Shown: piece by piece, positions 21,150 through 31,395 of the stretch | How the letters are laid out: each line of letters opens with the position of its first letter | Numbering within the stretch: position 1 is the stretch's first letter | DNA from: Myotis daubentonii | Taxonomy: Eukaryota > Chordata > Mammalia > Chiroptera > Vespertilionidae | Length of the DNA stretch: 64,000 nt | Direction of reading: 5' to 3' | NCBI RefSeq assembly: GCF_963259705.1 | Contig: NC_081844.1 | Coordinates: 37,513,341 to 37,577,340, forward strand | Made by a program: the position numbers and the translations under genes | Notes under the pieces: generated by a model | Told to the model about the DNA's origin: nothing | Database searches by the model: none | Seen by the model: the letters and a program-made list of their open reading frames with translations, nothing else

Positions 21150-21699
21150 TATGTAGCCTTTTCAGATTGGCTTCTTTCACCTAGTAATATGCATCTAAAG
21201 TTCCTCCATGTCTTTTTGTGGCTTGCTAGCTCATTTCTTTTTATTGCTGAATAATATTCCATTGTCTGGATGTAATACAGTTTATGCATCCATTCACCTA
21301 CTGAGGGACATCACAGCTGCTTCCAAGTTTTAGCACTTATGAATAAAGCTGCTATAAACGTCCATGTGCAGGATTTTGTGTGAACATAAGTTTTTAATTT
21401 ATTTGGGTAAATATCAAGGAACACAGTTGCTGGATCATATGGTGAGAGTATGCTTTCGTTTTGTAAGAAAATGCCAAACTGTCCTTCAAAGTGGTTGCAG
21501 CATTTTGCATTCCACCAGCAATGGGTGAGCGACCATAGTACTTGGGATGAGCTGACACACCACGTTACTCATGTTTTTAGGAGCTCCACCTGCGTGCTCT
21601 TTGCCTACTGAGCCCAGACCCCAGCTATCCAATCGCACTGGCTCTCCTGCTGGTCGCATTTAGCAACTCAGTGTATGTACCTTTGCTCCTTAATAATAG

Positions 21700-21900
21700 T
21701 TATGCGAAAGGCAAGCACTTCATACAAGCTGGGCACTAGGCAAAGCTCTTCCAGTGTATCATTCCATTGATCCTTATAGCAACCCTATGGGTACTATCAT
21801 TATCCCCATTTACATGTGGAAACTGAGGCTCTGACGTTTAGGGGCTTGCCTGAGGCTGCAGTGCTGGTAGGTGGAAGTGGTACGATTTGAGCCCTTGGGA
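21700..21900 (-). mobile_element. MIR SINE
   Basis: Antisense MIR: GCTGGGCACTAGGCAAAGCT, CTTATAGCAACCCTATGGGT, TATCATTATCCCCATTTACA, GGAAACTGAGGCTCTGACG, GCAGTGCTGGTAGGTGG. Close to full length. Confidence 0.85.
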
Positions 21901-22029
21901 AGTGACCTCTGGGCTGGGAGGCCCCCTGTATATCTCTCCATCTTACTCAGTTGTAAGCTCCTGAAGAGTCAGGACCTACCTTATTCACCTGGAAATCACC
22001 CCTGTGCCTGGTGTCTCCCCTATACACAA

Positions 22030-22330
22030 ATCTGCAATAAAAATTATACCCAAATCATACACATCACTCCACAACCTGCTATGGCTCCCAAGTGCTCAGT
22101 GGGTTAGGTCCACTCTTTATTCTAGTATTCACAGTCTGCAATAATCTGGGTCCTACCCTGTCCCCTCCCAGCTAACTCTGCATAGATCTCTGCTCCAGCC
22201 CAGCCATCTCCCTCTCTCGTGCCTGCCCAAACTGGGCTCATTTCCACCGCTGAGTATTCCCTGGCCCAGAATGTCCTCATCACTCTTCCTGTTCCATCTG
22301 GATGCCGACAGGCCTTCCGAATGGTCCCAA
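22030..22330 (+). mobile_element. L2 LINE 3' region
   Basis: Sense L2 landmarks: CAACCTGCTATGGCTCCCAA, GGTCCACTCTTTATTC, CTGGGTCCTACCCTGTCCCC, GAGTATTCCCTGGCCCAGAA, TCCTCATCACTCTTCC. No frame preserved. Confidence 0.6.
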
Positions 22331-22969
22331 GTCCAGCCACGCCAGGACAATTGCCCTGATAACATCAACCCCATGGGATCAGTGCTTCCAGACTGCCCAG
22401 AGCAAGAACCCTCGTGCTGCACAAACAAGCATAGGCCACAGGGGCTCCTGGCTCGGGAAGATGGCTACAGAGTGGAAAGGACCACTCCACTCCGCTCCTA
22501 CCTGTGGAGACAGGCCATGAAAACAGAACCGTGAGGCGTCAGGGTCCAGGAAATAAGCCCAGAAAAGCAGAGACTTGGGGATTCTCAGTAGCTGTTTTTC
22601 AGCACCAAAAGGGCTACCCCACACAGAAGCGGGCATCGACTCCGAGCTGGGCCGGAAAGAAGAAGGAGGGCAAGTGGGGGCCAGTCCCATGGCGGCTGAT
22701 CTCAATGCACTGGAGAGAACCTCTCTGGAAAGTTTGGACTCAGCTCCAGTGCTACCTCTTCTTCCACACCTCCCTAACTCCCCTGGCTAACACAAACTTC
22801 AAATGAAACTAAGACTTGAGTCATGCTTCCTGTACATCTCACCTTCTACTCAGTGTTATGGTAAATTCATAGACAAATTTCCACTCTGTCTGAGATGAGA
22901 GTATGGAGGGAAAGTCCATGACTGATTTGTTTTTGTAATCCCAACACCCTGCCCATCTCCAGCCTAAAA
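22331..22969. other. Unique sequence, no gene recognised
   Basis: No repeat or exon recognised. Open frames of 87-108 codons on both strands overlap each other and lack domains. Confidence 0.4.
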
Positions 22970-22980
22970 AAGAAAGTCTG

Positions 22981-23195
22981 GCCCTGGCTGGTGTGGCTCA
23001 GTTGGTTGGGCTTCGTCCTGTGCTCCAAAAGGTTGCTGGTTTGACTCTCGGTCAGGGCACGGGACCAGGTTGCGGGCTCAAACCCTGGTAAGGGGTGTTC
23101 GAAGGTAGCCAGCCCATTGATATCTCTGTTCTGCTCTCATATCGATGTTTCTCTCACTCCCCCCTCTCTCTAAAAATCAATAAAAATATATTTTG
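22981..23195 (+). mobile_element. VES SINE (second subtype)
   Basis: Sense copy starting GCCCTGGCTGGTGTGGCTCA with TTGGTTGGGCTTCGTCCTGT, the variant head that reads GTTGG rather than GTGGTTGAGC. Tail AAAAATCAATAAAAATATAT. Flanked by AAGAAAGTCTG and AAGAAAGTTTG, one mismatch in 11 bp. Confidence 0.92.
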
Positions 23196-23209
23196 AAGAA
23201 AGTTTGGTG

Positions 23210-24110
23210 GAATGTTTGCTGAATGGGTGTGAATCAGGACCCCCAGCAGGCATCCATGCCCCGCCATAGCTGTGTCTCCATCCTGGGCTCCTCACAGGGG
23301 ATTCTCAGGGCGTCGGGAGACTGGGCTTACCACAAGGCCCCTGAAAACTCCTGAATTCTGGGGTTCTGGTGCCCCTCTCTGAGAATTTTGCCTTTGCTCA
23401 TCTAGTTTTTCCTTTGCTTCCTTTACAAGTTGGCACCAGACGTAGGGCTGAGAGCCAGATTAGCGACGAAAGCTGTCAAAAAATATCTCCCCTCCAGAAA
23501 AAGCAAAGGAAAACAACATCTTGGTGGGGTTTCCTGGGGAAGAAAGAGTAAAATAGTCTCTTTCTATGTGTTGCCCTAAAATGGCAGTTTTGCGGAGGGA
23601 AAACATATTTTTTCAGAGCAAAGCTGTTTGTGGTGTGAAAGATGGAGTGTGCATGCTGCGCACAAAGACACAAATTGGCCCGAGGCTCAGCTCCACATGC
23701 TATTTTCCCAGGAGTTTATTTTGGGGAGGAAGGGGTTGGGGAAAGGAAAAATAAAATCTTTGTTTTATGAAAATGGAAAAAAAAAGTTGGTCTGGATCAA
23801 ATTCAAACTTGGCATCTGGTACGAAGGAGGCCTGTAATAGTGATGCAGTGGGTAAAGGAATGGATTTGAAGGGGAAGTACCCTGTTTGTTTTCTCCAGGC
23901 TCACAGAGAAGGCACAGGCCCACTCCAACAGCAGGATGGCCTGGGACTGGGGCCATCGCGCACTGGACTTCCCAGGGTCTGCTCCAGGGCACAGCCAGGC
24001 ATCCCTCTGAGCCCTGCCTCCTGTACTCTACTCCTGGGGTCCAACTCACAAGGCTTTTGGGAAGATTGAAGGAGGTAATACCCATAAGCCCTGGCCCCTA
24101 GTGAGCACCC
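23210..24110. other. Repeat-free block, no gene recognised
   Basis: About 900 bp without a recognisable interspersed repeat. The section 23370-23850 is AT/purine-rich and could be a conserved non-coding element. No exon is supported. Confidence 0.3.
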
Positions 24111-24365
24111 AGGAGTGGTGATGGCTTTGATGGTGATGGTAATGATGGTGATGATGATGATGATGGTGGTGATAGTGATGATGGTAACAATGGTGAAGAT
24201 CATGATGCTAATGATGGTGCTGGTAATGATGATTAAGATAATGGTGATAATGATCATTATAATGATGGTGATATGATAATGGAAGTAATGATGCCAATAG
24301 TGATGATGAAGGTGATCATGGTGATGATGAAGATAATTATGATGATGATGATGGTAGGGATGATG
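24111..24365 (+). repeat. (GAT)n/(GATG) imperfect trinucleotide region
   Basis: About 250 bp made of GATGATG, GGTGATG and GATAATG units, strongly strand-asymmetric (no C-rich units on +). Both strands give long Met/Ile or Asp/Val-type open frames purely because of the repeat. Confidence 0.92.
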
Positions 24366-24469
24366 ACTATGTCTCTTGCCTTACCCACTGTGGCCACCAC
24401 TCCACAGCCCCTTCTTCCCCTCACAGTTCTACCAGCCTCTCAGTCTCAGACAGGACCTGCCTCAAAGTC

Positions 24470-24650
24470 TACTTGGACCAGAGTCACTCAAAGAGTAGTC
24501 TTGAGAACCACTGGCACCAGAAAGCTCTCTGGGGGTGCGTGAATTGTGCAGATACCCAAGCTCACCCTAGAACTTCAGATTGTGACTCTTGGGAGGGGGC
24601 CTGGGAATATACATTTTAAACAAGCTTCCTGAGTAGGTCTCAAGTACACT
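24470..24650 (+). mobile_element. MER5/MER20-like hAT remnant
   Basis: Contains GTCTTGAGAACCACTGGCAC and, later, CTGGGAATATACATTTTAAA followed by CAAGCTTCCTGAG. These landmarks are typical of small Charlie-type hAT elements. Boundaries are uncertain. Confidence 0.4.
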
Positions 24651-24664
24651 AGAGGTGAAAAACC

Positions 24665-24795
24665 ACCCATGGAGTCCAACTCCCTCATTTTACACAAGAG
24701 GAAACTGAGGCCTGGAGAGAAACAAGCCAGCCGGCCAGGATGACAGAACCAGGATTAGACCCAGACTCTCAAATTCCAAAAGCAGTGTGCTACAC
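24665..24795 (-). mobile_element. MIR fragment
   Basis: Antisense MIR core: CCCTCATTTTACACAAGAGG, AAACTGAGGCCTGGAGAGAA, ACAGAACCAGGATTAGACCC. Confidence 0.6.
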
Positions 24796-24796
24796 C

Positions 24797-25330
24797 CTGT
24801 CATTTATTCAACACTGATGTGTTGGGTGCCAATTGTCTGCAGAGCATTGTCCAAAGCCAAATCTAAATCAGACCAAAAGCCTGCCTTCAGCGAGCACATA
24901 ACTTGGGTAGGGGAAAACAGAAGAGTATGGGGCAGGGGTGACTGCCAGGCAAGGGGGACAGAGGATGGGCTGCGGGAGTTTAGATGGAAGAGGCTGAATG
25001 GGTGGGGAAGGCGGGGGCATGGAGGATCTCAAAGGTGAAGGAAAACAGCTTAGAGGAAAGGAACTTTAACGGAGCTCTGCAGGACCAGCAGAAGTTGCTA
25101 AACAAAATAAAGTGATGGATATTGTAGGCACAGAGAACAGCATGAGCAAAGGCACAACGGCAAGGCATTGGGGATATTTATGGAAAACAGGAGGAAGCTC
25201 CTTTTGTCTAGAGCTCCTGGTGGGATGGGGCCCCAAGAGGCTCAAGTCCTGGGAGCCAGAGAATACGGGTCTGACACTGAGCTGAGCAGCTGGGCTTCTA
25301 TCTTATAGGCAACAGGGAGCCATGGGTGGC
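24797..25330 (-). mobile_element. L2-like long antisense region
   Basis: It starts with CATTTATTCAACACTGATG and GGTGCCAATTGTCTGC, the antisense L2 tail. It continues with GAGAACAGCATGAGCAAAGG and ends near AACAGGGAGCCATGGGTGGC. That order matches the long antisense L2-type repeat also seen at 3651-4110. Diverged. Confidence 0.5.
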
Positions 25331-25714
25331 TTTCTAGGAAGGTCAGCTGACAACAGCTTAAAATTGGAGAGAATGGGAGATGACCCTGGCTCTGAGCTCA
25401 GGCCCCTAAAGGTACCAGCATCCAGGGAGGCCCCAGATGGGACAGTTGCAAACTGCCTGGGCCTGTCCCACCTTCCTCCTGCCTTTGATGGGGACAGAGG
25501 TGACAGGTTGAATGTGACATTTAGTGACCAGGGCTGCTCTGTGCTCTCCCCTGACCCAGCATGCCCATCCCTGTACAAACAGCCCCGCCTTGACTGTTCC
25601 CTTGCAATAATCAGTAAGACAGGCTTCTCCTGGGGTACGTTGCGCATGAGCTGGCCAAACCCTGAGAGACAGTGTGGGAGAAGGAGGTGGTAGCATCAGC
25701 GTTTCAGATCCATA
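25331..25714. other. Unique sequence, no gene recognised
   Basis: No repeat recognised. Opposing open frames of 103-123 codons have no domain. Confidence 0.4.
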
Positions 25715-25925
25715 CACATTTAGTAGCAGTGTGGCCTTGGGCCAGTAACAGATTCCCTCTGAGCCTCAGTCTCATCTGCAAAAATGGAGATGATGACTTA
25801 CCTTAGGGCGCTGCCCTGAGGTTGAGAGCCAAAGTATGGACAACCCGGCCCAATGCCCAGCCCAGCATAGGTACAAGCCATCTGGTGGCTGCTCAGATGA
25901 TGATGATGATGATGACAACGATGAC
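25715..25925 (+). mobile_element. MIR SINE ending in (ATG)n
   Basis: Sense MIR: GTGTGGCCTTGGGCCAGTAA, CTGAGCCTCAGTCTCATCTG, AAAAATGGAGATGATGAC, then GCCCAGCATAGGTACAAGCC. It runs into a short GATGATGATGATGATGATG array at 25897-25915. Confidence 0.65.
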
Positions 25926-26349
25926 GTAGCACCCCATTTCCAGCTCGCACCATCGGCGTCACCACCAGCATCAGCAGCATCATCACATCCTCTTTCCGTG
26001 TTGTGACAGCTTGGGCCCTTTATCAGCCACACGGGAGCCCGGATATCAAACACTGGCAGAGCTCTTTGCCTCAGGCTCTGAGCAAAGTATGCGGCCCCAG
26101 CAGAGATGGAGGCTCAAGGCCAAATCTCTGCACCCAAAAAGGCTGGTCAACCTCCTAAGGGAAAGGTGTGAGCTGGGCTCAGACCATCCACACCAAGGAT
26201 GGCCTGGAGAGGAACCCCAGAGGCCTGAGAGCAGGTGGTGGTCTACAGCTAAACTTCCAGAACCCCGGCTGTATTCTGGGGATCTTGATGAAGAATGCAA
26301 AGGCCTGAAATGCCTGGTTATGCCCAGAAATAGCACGAATAAGGATTTC
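25926..26349. other. Unique sequence, no gene recognised
   Basis: No repeat recognised. The 195-codon plus frame at 26011-26598 crosses into a MIR-like piece and has no domain, so I do not call it a gene. Confidence 0.4.
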
Positions 26350-26535
26350 ACAGGTATTGATAGTAACAGCTCCTTACATGTGTGCAGATGGTGGTGGGTC
26401 ATTTACAAAACACTGTCAGACCCGGCATCCTGTGGCGGAGGCAGGGAGGAGAGTAATGAGCTAATGTTGCAGATGGGGAAGCTGAGGACGGGAGGTCAGT
26501 GGTTTCCTCAAAGTGCCACAGCTCACAGCAGCAAG
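26350..26535 (-). mobile_element. MIR-like fragment
   Basis: Weak antisense MIR order: AACAGCTCCTTACATGTGTG, GCAGATGGGGAAGCTGAGGA, AGTGCCACAGCTCACAG. Confidence 0.4.
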
Positions 26536-26824
26536 GAAAAAGGCAGGTCTCACCCTACATCCAGGGTTCCTCTGTGTCTGATTAGAAGTCACCTGTGAAA
26601 GTCTCTTCCTTACCAGTAGAGAGAAGGGTGTTTCAGAGCCTATAGGATTCTCAGCAAGTTTCTAGTCCCATCTCCTGGGTGGTCACCTAGTCCAGATGAG
26701 AGGAGGGGACCGAGAGTGATACACTCTCTGCCCAGCCTCAGCGAATCATGGGAGTTTAAAGGAAGACTCTCTCCACAGAGATCTGACCAAGTTATTTTCA
26801 AGCTATTGAACTTGAATCTCACTA

Positions 26825-27035
26825 CTCAGGGTAGACCAGCAGGGTCAGCGCCACCTGGGAGTTTATTAGGAATGCCAATTCTCGAGCTCCGCCCCACACC
26901 TGTTGAGGCAGAATCTCTGGAGGGTGTGGCCCAGGAATCTGTATTTTAACAAACCTTCCAGGTGACTGTGCACTAAATTTTGAGAATTTGGTACACCAAC
27001 CCTGATGCATGCTAAAATCTGAGAAACATTGCTCT
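26825..27035 (+). mobile_element. MER5A-like hAT element
   Basis: GACCAGCAGGGTCAGCGCCA, CCTGGGAGTTTATTAGGAAT, GCTCCGCCCCACACCTG, AGGCAGAATCTCTGG, CTGTATTTTAACAAACCTTC and a GAGAAACATTG end follow the MER5A layout. Confidence 0.75.
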
Positions 27036-27534
27036 CAAGATTTGGGGGGATTTTTGGTTGGGGGATTCAACAGAAATGGGAGCCAAGTTTCATTGACATA
27101 ACTATGTTTTTCAAGCACAATAAAAACTGTTCCTCACTCTCTAAAGTTATGTACCAAATTTTGATACGTAGTGACTCTATGAGGCCATTGACCAATGCCA
27201 TGAACTTGGGCCACCAGCTACTAGTACGTCACATGTGTGCCGGGCCGCCCCTGGCGCCTCTCACATTTGAACTCCCTCGGAGATGGCTGAGGCTATGTAG
27301 AGGTCTGTGAGCCCAGAGGTGTGCACGTCAAACCTGCCCCACACAGGCATCTGCACGCTAGGACCCTCCCGGCTGCTGTGCTCAGGGAATGCCAGGCACA
27401 CAGATGCTTCAGACACCTCCAGACTTGGTCTGAAAGCCAGCTGTGCCACCACAGAAAACGCTCAACCCACCCGCTCTCATCAGCGCCCAGAGAATGCTGG
27501 TGCCTTTTGCAGCATTTTGTACTTGTTATTACCC
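27036..27534. other. Unique sequence, no gene recognised
   Basis: No clear repeat. It could hold further decayed upstream parts of the hAT element that follows. Confidence 0.35.
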
Positions 27535-27850
27535 CATTCATATTTATGCTGCGGGAAGAATGTTGTATAGTGATTCTACGATGAAACAAAAATTATCCAA
27601 TCCTCCTCTGTCGAGTTTCTGGCTCTGTCTCACTCCAGAGGAAAATGCTCAGCAAGTATAAGTAGAGCTGTTAGAAAACTCCTACCATTTACAACTATCT
27701 ATTTGAGCCGGTCAGGATTTTCTTAATGCTATGTTATACACACAGGCAAAAATGGAAATAATTGAGTGCCAAGACTGATGTATATTAACTAGAATCCCTG
27801 ATTTCAAATCTGTGTATTTTCAGAATGGACCTAATATTTTTTTTTCACTT
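27535..27850 (+). pseudogene. Decayed hAT transposase C-terminus
   Basis: Transposases of the hAT superfamily cut and paste DNA elements. Their C-terminal dimerisation domain has the pattern DSTLK-x-KF, FW, then LLPF-TTYLCE and further down KTK and LS. Here one frame reads LYSDSTMKQKLSNPPLSSFW. After a stop and frame change another reads RAVRKLLPFTTIYLFE, then a Met/Tyr/Lys-rich stretch. The order and spacing match this domain, with the Cys of LCE lost (LFE), at least one frameshift and several stops. It is therefore a dead remnant. The parent was likely a Charlie- or SCAND3/ZBED-like element. The upstream catalytic part was not recognised. An AT-rich tail follows to about 27960. Confidence 0.6.
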
Positions 27851-27989
27851 ACCGGTTTAATAAAAAGTGAATATTCTAAGTTTTAATTTATGGGTCTCTT
27901 TTTTATATGAACAACATTACTTTGGGACTTCATATAGGAATTCATTTGAGAGAGAAAATATGCCTCTGTTTTTAAATATGTGAGAATAT

Positions 27990-28085
27990 TAATACCTTAG
28001 GCCAACCCTCTCATTTTATAGATAAAAGATTTGAATCCCCAAGATGTCAGGGGGTTCACCCAAGGTCACACGGGTATTTTAAATA
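27990..28085 (-). mobile_element. MIR fragment
   Basis: CCCTCTCATTTTATAGATAA, AGATTTGAATCCCC, CACCCAAGGTCACACGGG in antisense MIR order. Confidence 0.55.
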
Positions 28086-28544
28086 TAATTAAACCAAAGA
28101 GCAGGAAGCATTTGTGATGCAGGAGGACACTAATAAATTGAGGGCAGAAGGGAGGAGTATACTTCAGGGACTCAGAGAAGTAATTCTAGTCATTTAGTAA
28201 ATTTACTGGTTTCTGTCCTTCAGGGATTTTTGGAGAAATAATTAATTTTGTTTAGTTTGGCCAGAGGGCGGGTAGGTGGGCTTCTGTTACTCTGGCTACC
28301 TGGTTATGTTCACCCCTTTTCCACTGGGGAAGCCTCCCAAACCCCTCAACTCTCCACCACACTCCACTCTCTGTTCCAGGAGGCAGGTCACTCACATCTG
28401 GTCACTCACATCTGGCCACTCGGAGCTCTCATTGCCCTGGCCACAGTGACCAGTTCAGGGAGGGCCCAGAGCCCAGCTGGAGCCAGCGAGGGCCAGGGAG
28501 ACTTAGGCAGGAAGAAGCCTGAAGTGTAGTAACTGCCATAGAGA
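28086..28544. other. Unique sequence with a short tandem unit
   Basis: No gene recognised. A 15-bp unit GGTCACTCACATCTG is repeated just over two times at 28386-28421. Confidence 0.45.
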
Positions 28545-28709
28545 CCCATAGTTTCTTAGACACAATGCTATTGCACACTTAATGGACTACAGTACAGTGT
28601 AAGCATAGGCGCAGGGAAACCAAAACACTCGTGAGTCACTTTATTGCGATGTTCGCTTTATTGCAGGGATCTGGAACTGCACCACAGTATTTCTGAGACA
28701 TGCCTGTAA
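28545..28709 (-). mobile_element. Tigger1 terminal fragment
   Basis: The complement starts with the Tigger1 end CAGGCATG(T)CTCAGA. On the + strand it shows TTTATTGCGATGTTCGCTTT and ATTGCAGGGATCTGGAACTG, with GCTATTGCACACTTAATGGA and CTACAGTACAGTGTAAGCAT further in. These are the diagnostic Tigger1 end sequences (pogo group). Only one terminus of about 165 bp is present. TA follows the end at 28708-28709. Confidence 0.85.
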
Positions 28710-28914
28710 GTGACAGGTAGTGACAAGAGCCCAACATGCCCGTGCCGGGTGTGGTCTGCATTTGTCCTCCTATAGCCGTGAGATGACTGGGGATTTAAAC
28801 AGAAGCAATCCGTAGGTCCCAAATGTGTTATCCCAATGTAGCTTTCGGGCTCGGCTTCAATTTGAGTCCTGTCTTGGCACCTGGAGGGGAGCAGGGTCTG
28901 CTACGGTAGTCAGG

Positions 28915-29078
28915 CCATGACTGGTGGCCCCAAGAAACACCTGGCGAATGGGCTAAAAATACAGATTCTGGGGCCAACTCTTCAGTCGGATTTTCTAGGT
29001 GGAATGTGGAGATCTGTATCTTTGAAAGCACCCCAAGGAATTCTGATGTGCCCCAAGGTTTGAGAAGAACTGATCCAA
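28915..29078 (+). mobile_element. MER5-like hAT remnant
   Basis: GATCTGTATCTTTGAAAGCA, CCCCAAGGAATTCTGATGTG and CCAAGGTTTGAGAAGAACTG follow the right half of a MER5-like element. The left half is weak. Confidence 0.55.
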
Positions 29079-30425
29079 TTGGTCCCCACAGACTTTCTGC
29101 AGGAAGGGAGTCACAGAGGGTGAGTTCTGTGGCTGGGTTACTTTTGGATCCTCTAGCAGGCCTATGGCCTTCAAGATTTGGGTTTCTCTCTGTCCAGGTG
29201 GCCACCCGCTGGACGGTGCTCATGGTTCCACTTAGTCCGGACCAGATCTCAGGCCTCTGTTCCTCCCTGGCCTCATCCCCCTGCACTTCCCTACCCGACT
29301 CCCCACAGCCCTGCCGCCTATCAGTGAATGAAGCTGGGCTTGGCTGGCTGCCCAGGTGCACAGTGGCGGCAGTGGCTGCAGGTTTTTATCAATGAGATCA
29401 ACAGGGAGTCTGCTGGGGATGAGTCAGGACCAGATCCTTGTGACTGCTGCCCCGGATGGCATTTTGGAGGTCACCCTGCAAAAGTGGCCAGCTTGGGCAG
29501 CAAGAAACTTTCCTGGGGAGAGTAAATGACTCTGGGATTTGGGGAGCTCAGAAGCCCTCCGTGGGAAGGGGTACCCTGTTCACCGGCTTGCTGTGGGGCA
29601 GCTGATTCTTGTCAATGTCTTAGCTGGGGTCCTCTCGGCTGGAATGGGCCAGGTGGCTTCATGCCATCTTCTCTTGGCATCTCCCGCTGCCTCACTTTAT
29701 TTGATGAGCAGCTAAAACCTCTATCTCTTCCCCCTTTTCTCAGGACAGTATCAGGCAGAAGGGCTCAGAGCTCTTTTCAGGCTGGTGCTGGGTGTTATGC
29801 TACTTGCAGAGAGAGCAATGCCTAAAGTGGAAGCAGATGCTAAGAACCCAGCCTGAACTCGGGGCGGGCTGCTGCTCCCCGGGCCTCTCTGCAGGGGCTG
29901 TGGCTGGCACTGACCAGGGGTGGCCCCGCGCCCAGGAGAGAGAATGGCCCAAAGACCCAAACCTCGCAGGGCCAGCTGGAACAGCCAACGCCACCAGTGC
30001 TGATTCTGTACTGGGACGCCCCAGCGGAGGAGGCTGAACAACAGGCAGCAGAGCAGCCTTGGCAATCACACCCACCTCTTCGGGACAGAACTGCAAAGCT
30101 GGCCAGGTGTTTCCACCTCCCCCAGGGGCTCCTGAGGGCAGCTCCAAGGGAGACGCCGGCTGATAAAAGCCAAAGGGTACCTTCTTCCAGGAAGGAATGA
30201 GAAATAATAAAGAAAAAGAAAATGTTACCCAAATCTGATGGACAGAGTTTTCTACTACCTTTTCAAATCCTTCAAGAATTATGGGCGGGGCGGGGGGAGG
30301 GGGGAGGAACAGAGCCAGCTCAAGGTAAGCACAGCAACAGTGTCCTCCTGCCTGTGTGCCTTGCAGCGTAGCTGAAAGAGCATTCCCTTCTATGCCTCAG
30401 TTTACCATCACCAAATAGGAACTAT
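29079..30425. other. Unique sequence, no gene recognised
   Basis: About 1.3 kb of moderate to high GC with no recognised repeat and no supportable exon. Overlapping frames of 115-130 codons on both strands are likely chance. A G-rich tract lies at about 30282-30307. Confidence 0.4.
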
Positions 30426-30906
30426 AATCATGCTCTACATGAAAACTTTTCAGCCAACCACAGAGCACATATACCATGGTGGCCCCATAAAATTATAATG
30501 GAGCTCAAAAATTCCTCTCACCTAGTGACGTCATAGCTATCATAAAGTTGTGGCACAACGATTGCAAAAATCAACAAGGCTGTGGTTGAGACAGCAACCA
30601 ACTTCAACCTGGCATGGATAAGGGTGACACAGAGGAGCTCCTAGAGGTCATTCCTGAGGAATTAAGTAATGAGGAATTGTTGCGACTGGGACAGGAACAC
30701 ATAGCTGAAGAGGCAAGAGAAAAGGCAACTGCAGGAGAGGAAAAGGAGAAGCCCCCAAGAAAATGCACAGTGAAAGCTTCAGCAGAAGCTTTTGCAAACT
30801 CCTTAAAAAGTTTGAAAACATGGACCTCAACTCTACAAGGTTTTCATGAACAGAGGAGCATTCATGGTGCATTATCCGCTTATAAGCAAATCTGTGATAG
30901 AAGAGT

Positions 30907-30915
30907 AGAAGAGAG

Positions 30916-30981
<66 letters not shown>

Positions 30982-31132
30982 AGAAGAGAGAAGAGAGAAG
31001 AAGAGAGAAGAGAGAAGAGAGAAGAGAGAAGAGAGAAGAGAGAAGAGAGAAGAGAGAAGAGAGAAGAGAGAAGAGAGAAGAAGAGAGAAGGGAAGGGAAG
31101 GGAAGGAAAGGGAAGGGAAGGGAAGGGAAGGA
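30907..31132 (+). repeat. Purine microsatellite (GA)n/(AGAGAAG)n/(GGGAA)n
   Basis: About 225 bp with no pyrimidine on the + strand: GA dinucleotides, then AGAGAAG heptamer-like units with A-insertions, then GGGAA units. It expanded inside the transposase tail without breaking the frame. Confidence 0.95.
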
Positions 31133-31198
31133 ACCAAGCAAACCACTATGGGCCTATTTCTGAAAAGAGGGTCACCTCCTCAAGAAGAACCTCAGGCA

Positions 31199-31332
31199 TC
31201 CCTGGCTGGATGGCTCAGTTGGTTGGAGCATCTTTCCATAACCGAAAGGTCGCGGGGTTCAATTTCCCGTCTGAGCGCGTGCAAGAGGCAACCGATGTTT
31301 CCCTCTCTCATAGATAGATGGATGGATGGATG

Positions 31333-31372
<40 letters not shown>

Positions 31373-31395
31373 CACAGATACATAGATAAAAAGAG
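31199..31395 (+). mobile_element. VES SINE with expanded (GATA)n/(GGAT)n tail
   Basis: Starts CCCTGGCTGGATGGCTCAGT with TTGGTTGGAGCATC. The normal CT-rich tail is short and replaced by GATG/GATA tetranucleotides at about 31311-31390. It lies inside the Tigger remnant. The flanks CCTCAGGCA and CCCAGGCA are a probable short target duplication. Confidence 0.85.

Larger units (their letters stand above)
20310..21535 (-). mobile_element. Antisense L1 3' UTR, split by mariner and Helitron
   Basis: The left part (20310-20742) carries the old L1 3' UTR antisense landmarks TTTAGGTTCCCTACAAAACT and GAGTTCCCATATACTCCATG. The right part (21152-21535) has TTCAGATTGGCTTCTTTCAC, CATTGTCTGGATGTAATACA and TTGCTGGATCATATGGTGAG. 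The two halves are collinear once the insertion at 20743-21151 is removed. Confidence 0.88.

Noticed and set aside
23901..24257. Ile/Thr-rich 118-codon minus frame
   Set aside because: Simply the translation of the GAT/ATG trinucleotide repeat.
26011..26598. 195-codon open frame on the + strand
   Set aside because: Overlaps a MIR-like piece, no recognisable domain, opposed by an open minus frame.
30872..31146. Leu/Ser-rich minus frames
   Set aside because: Antisense translation of the purine microsatellite.
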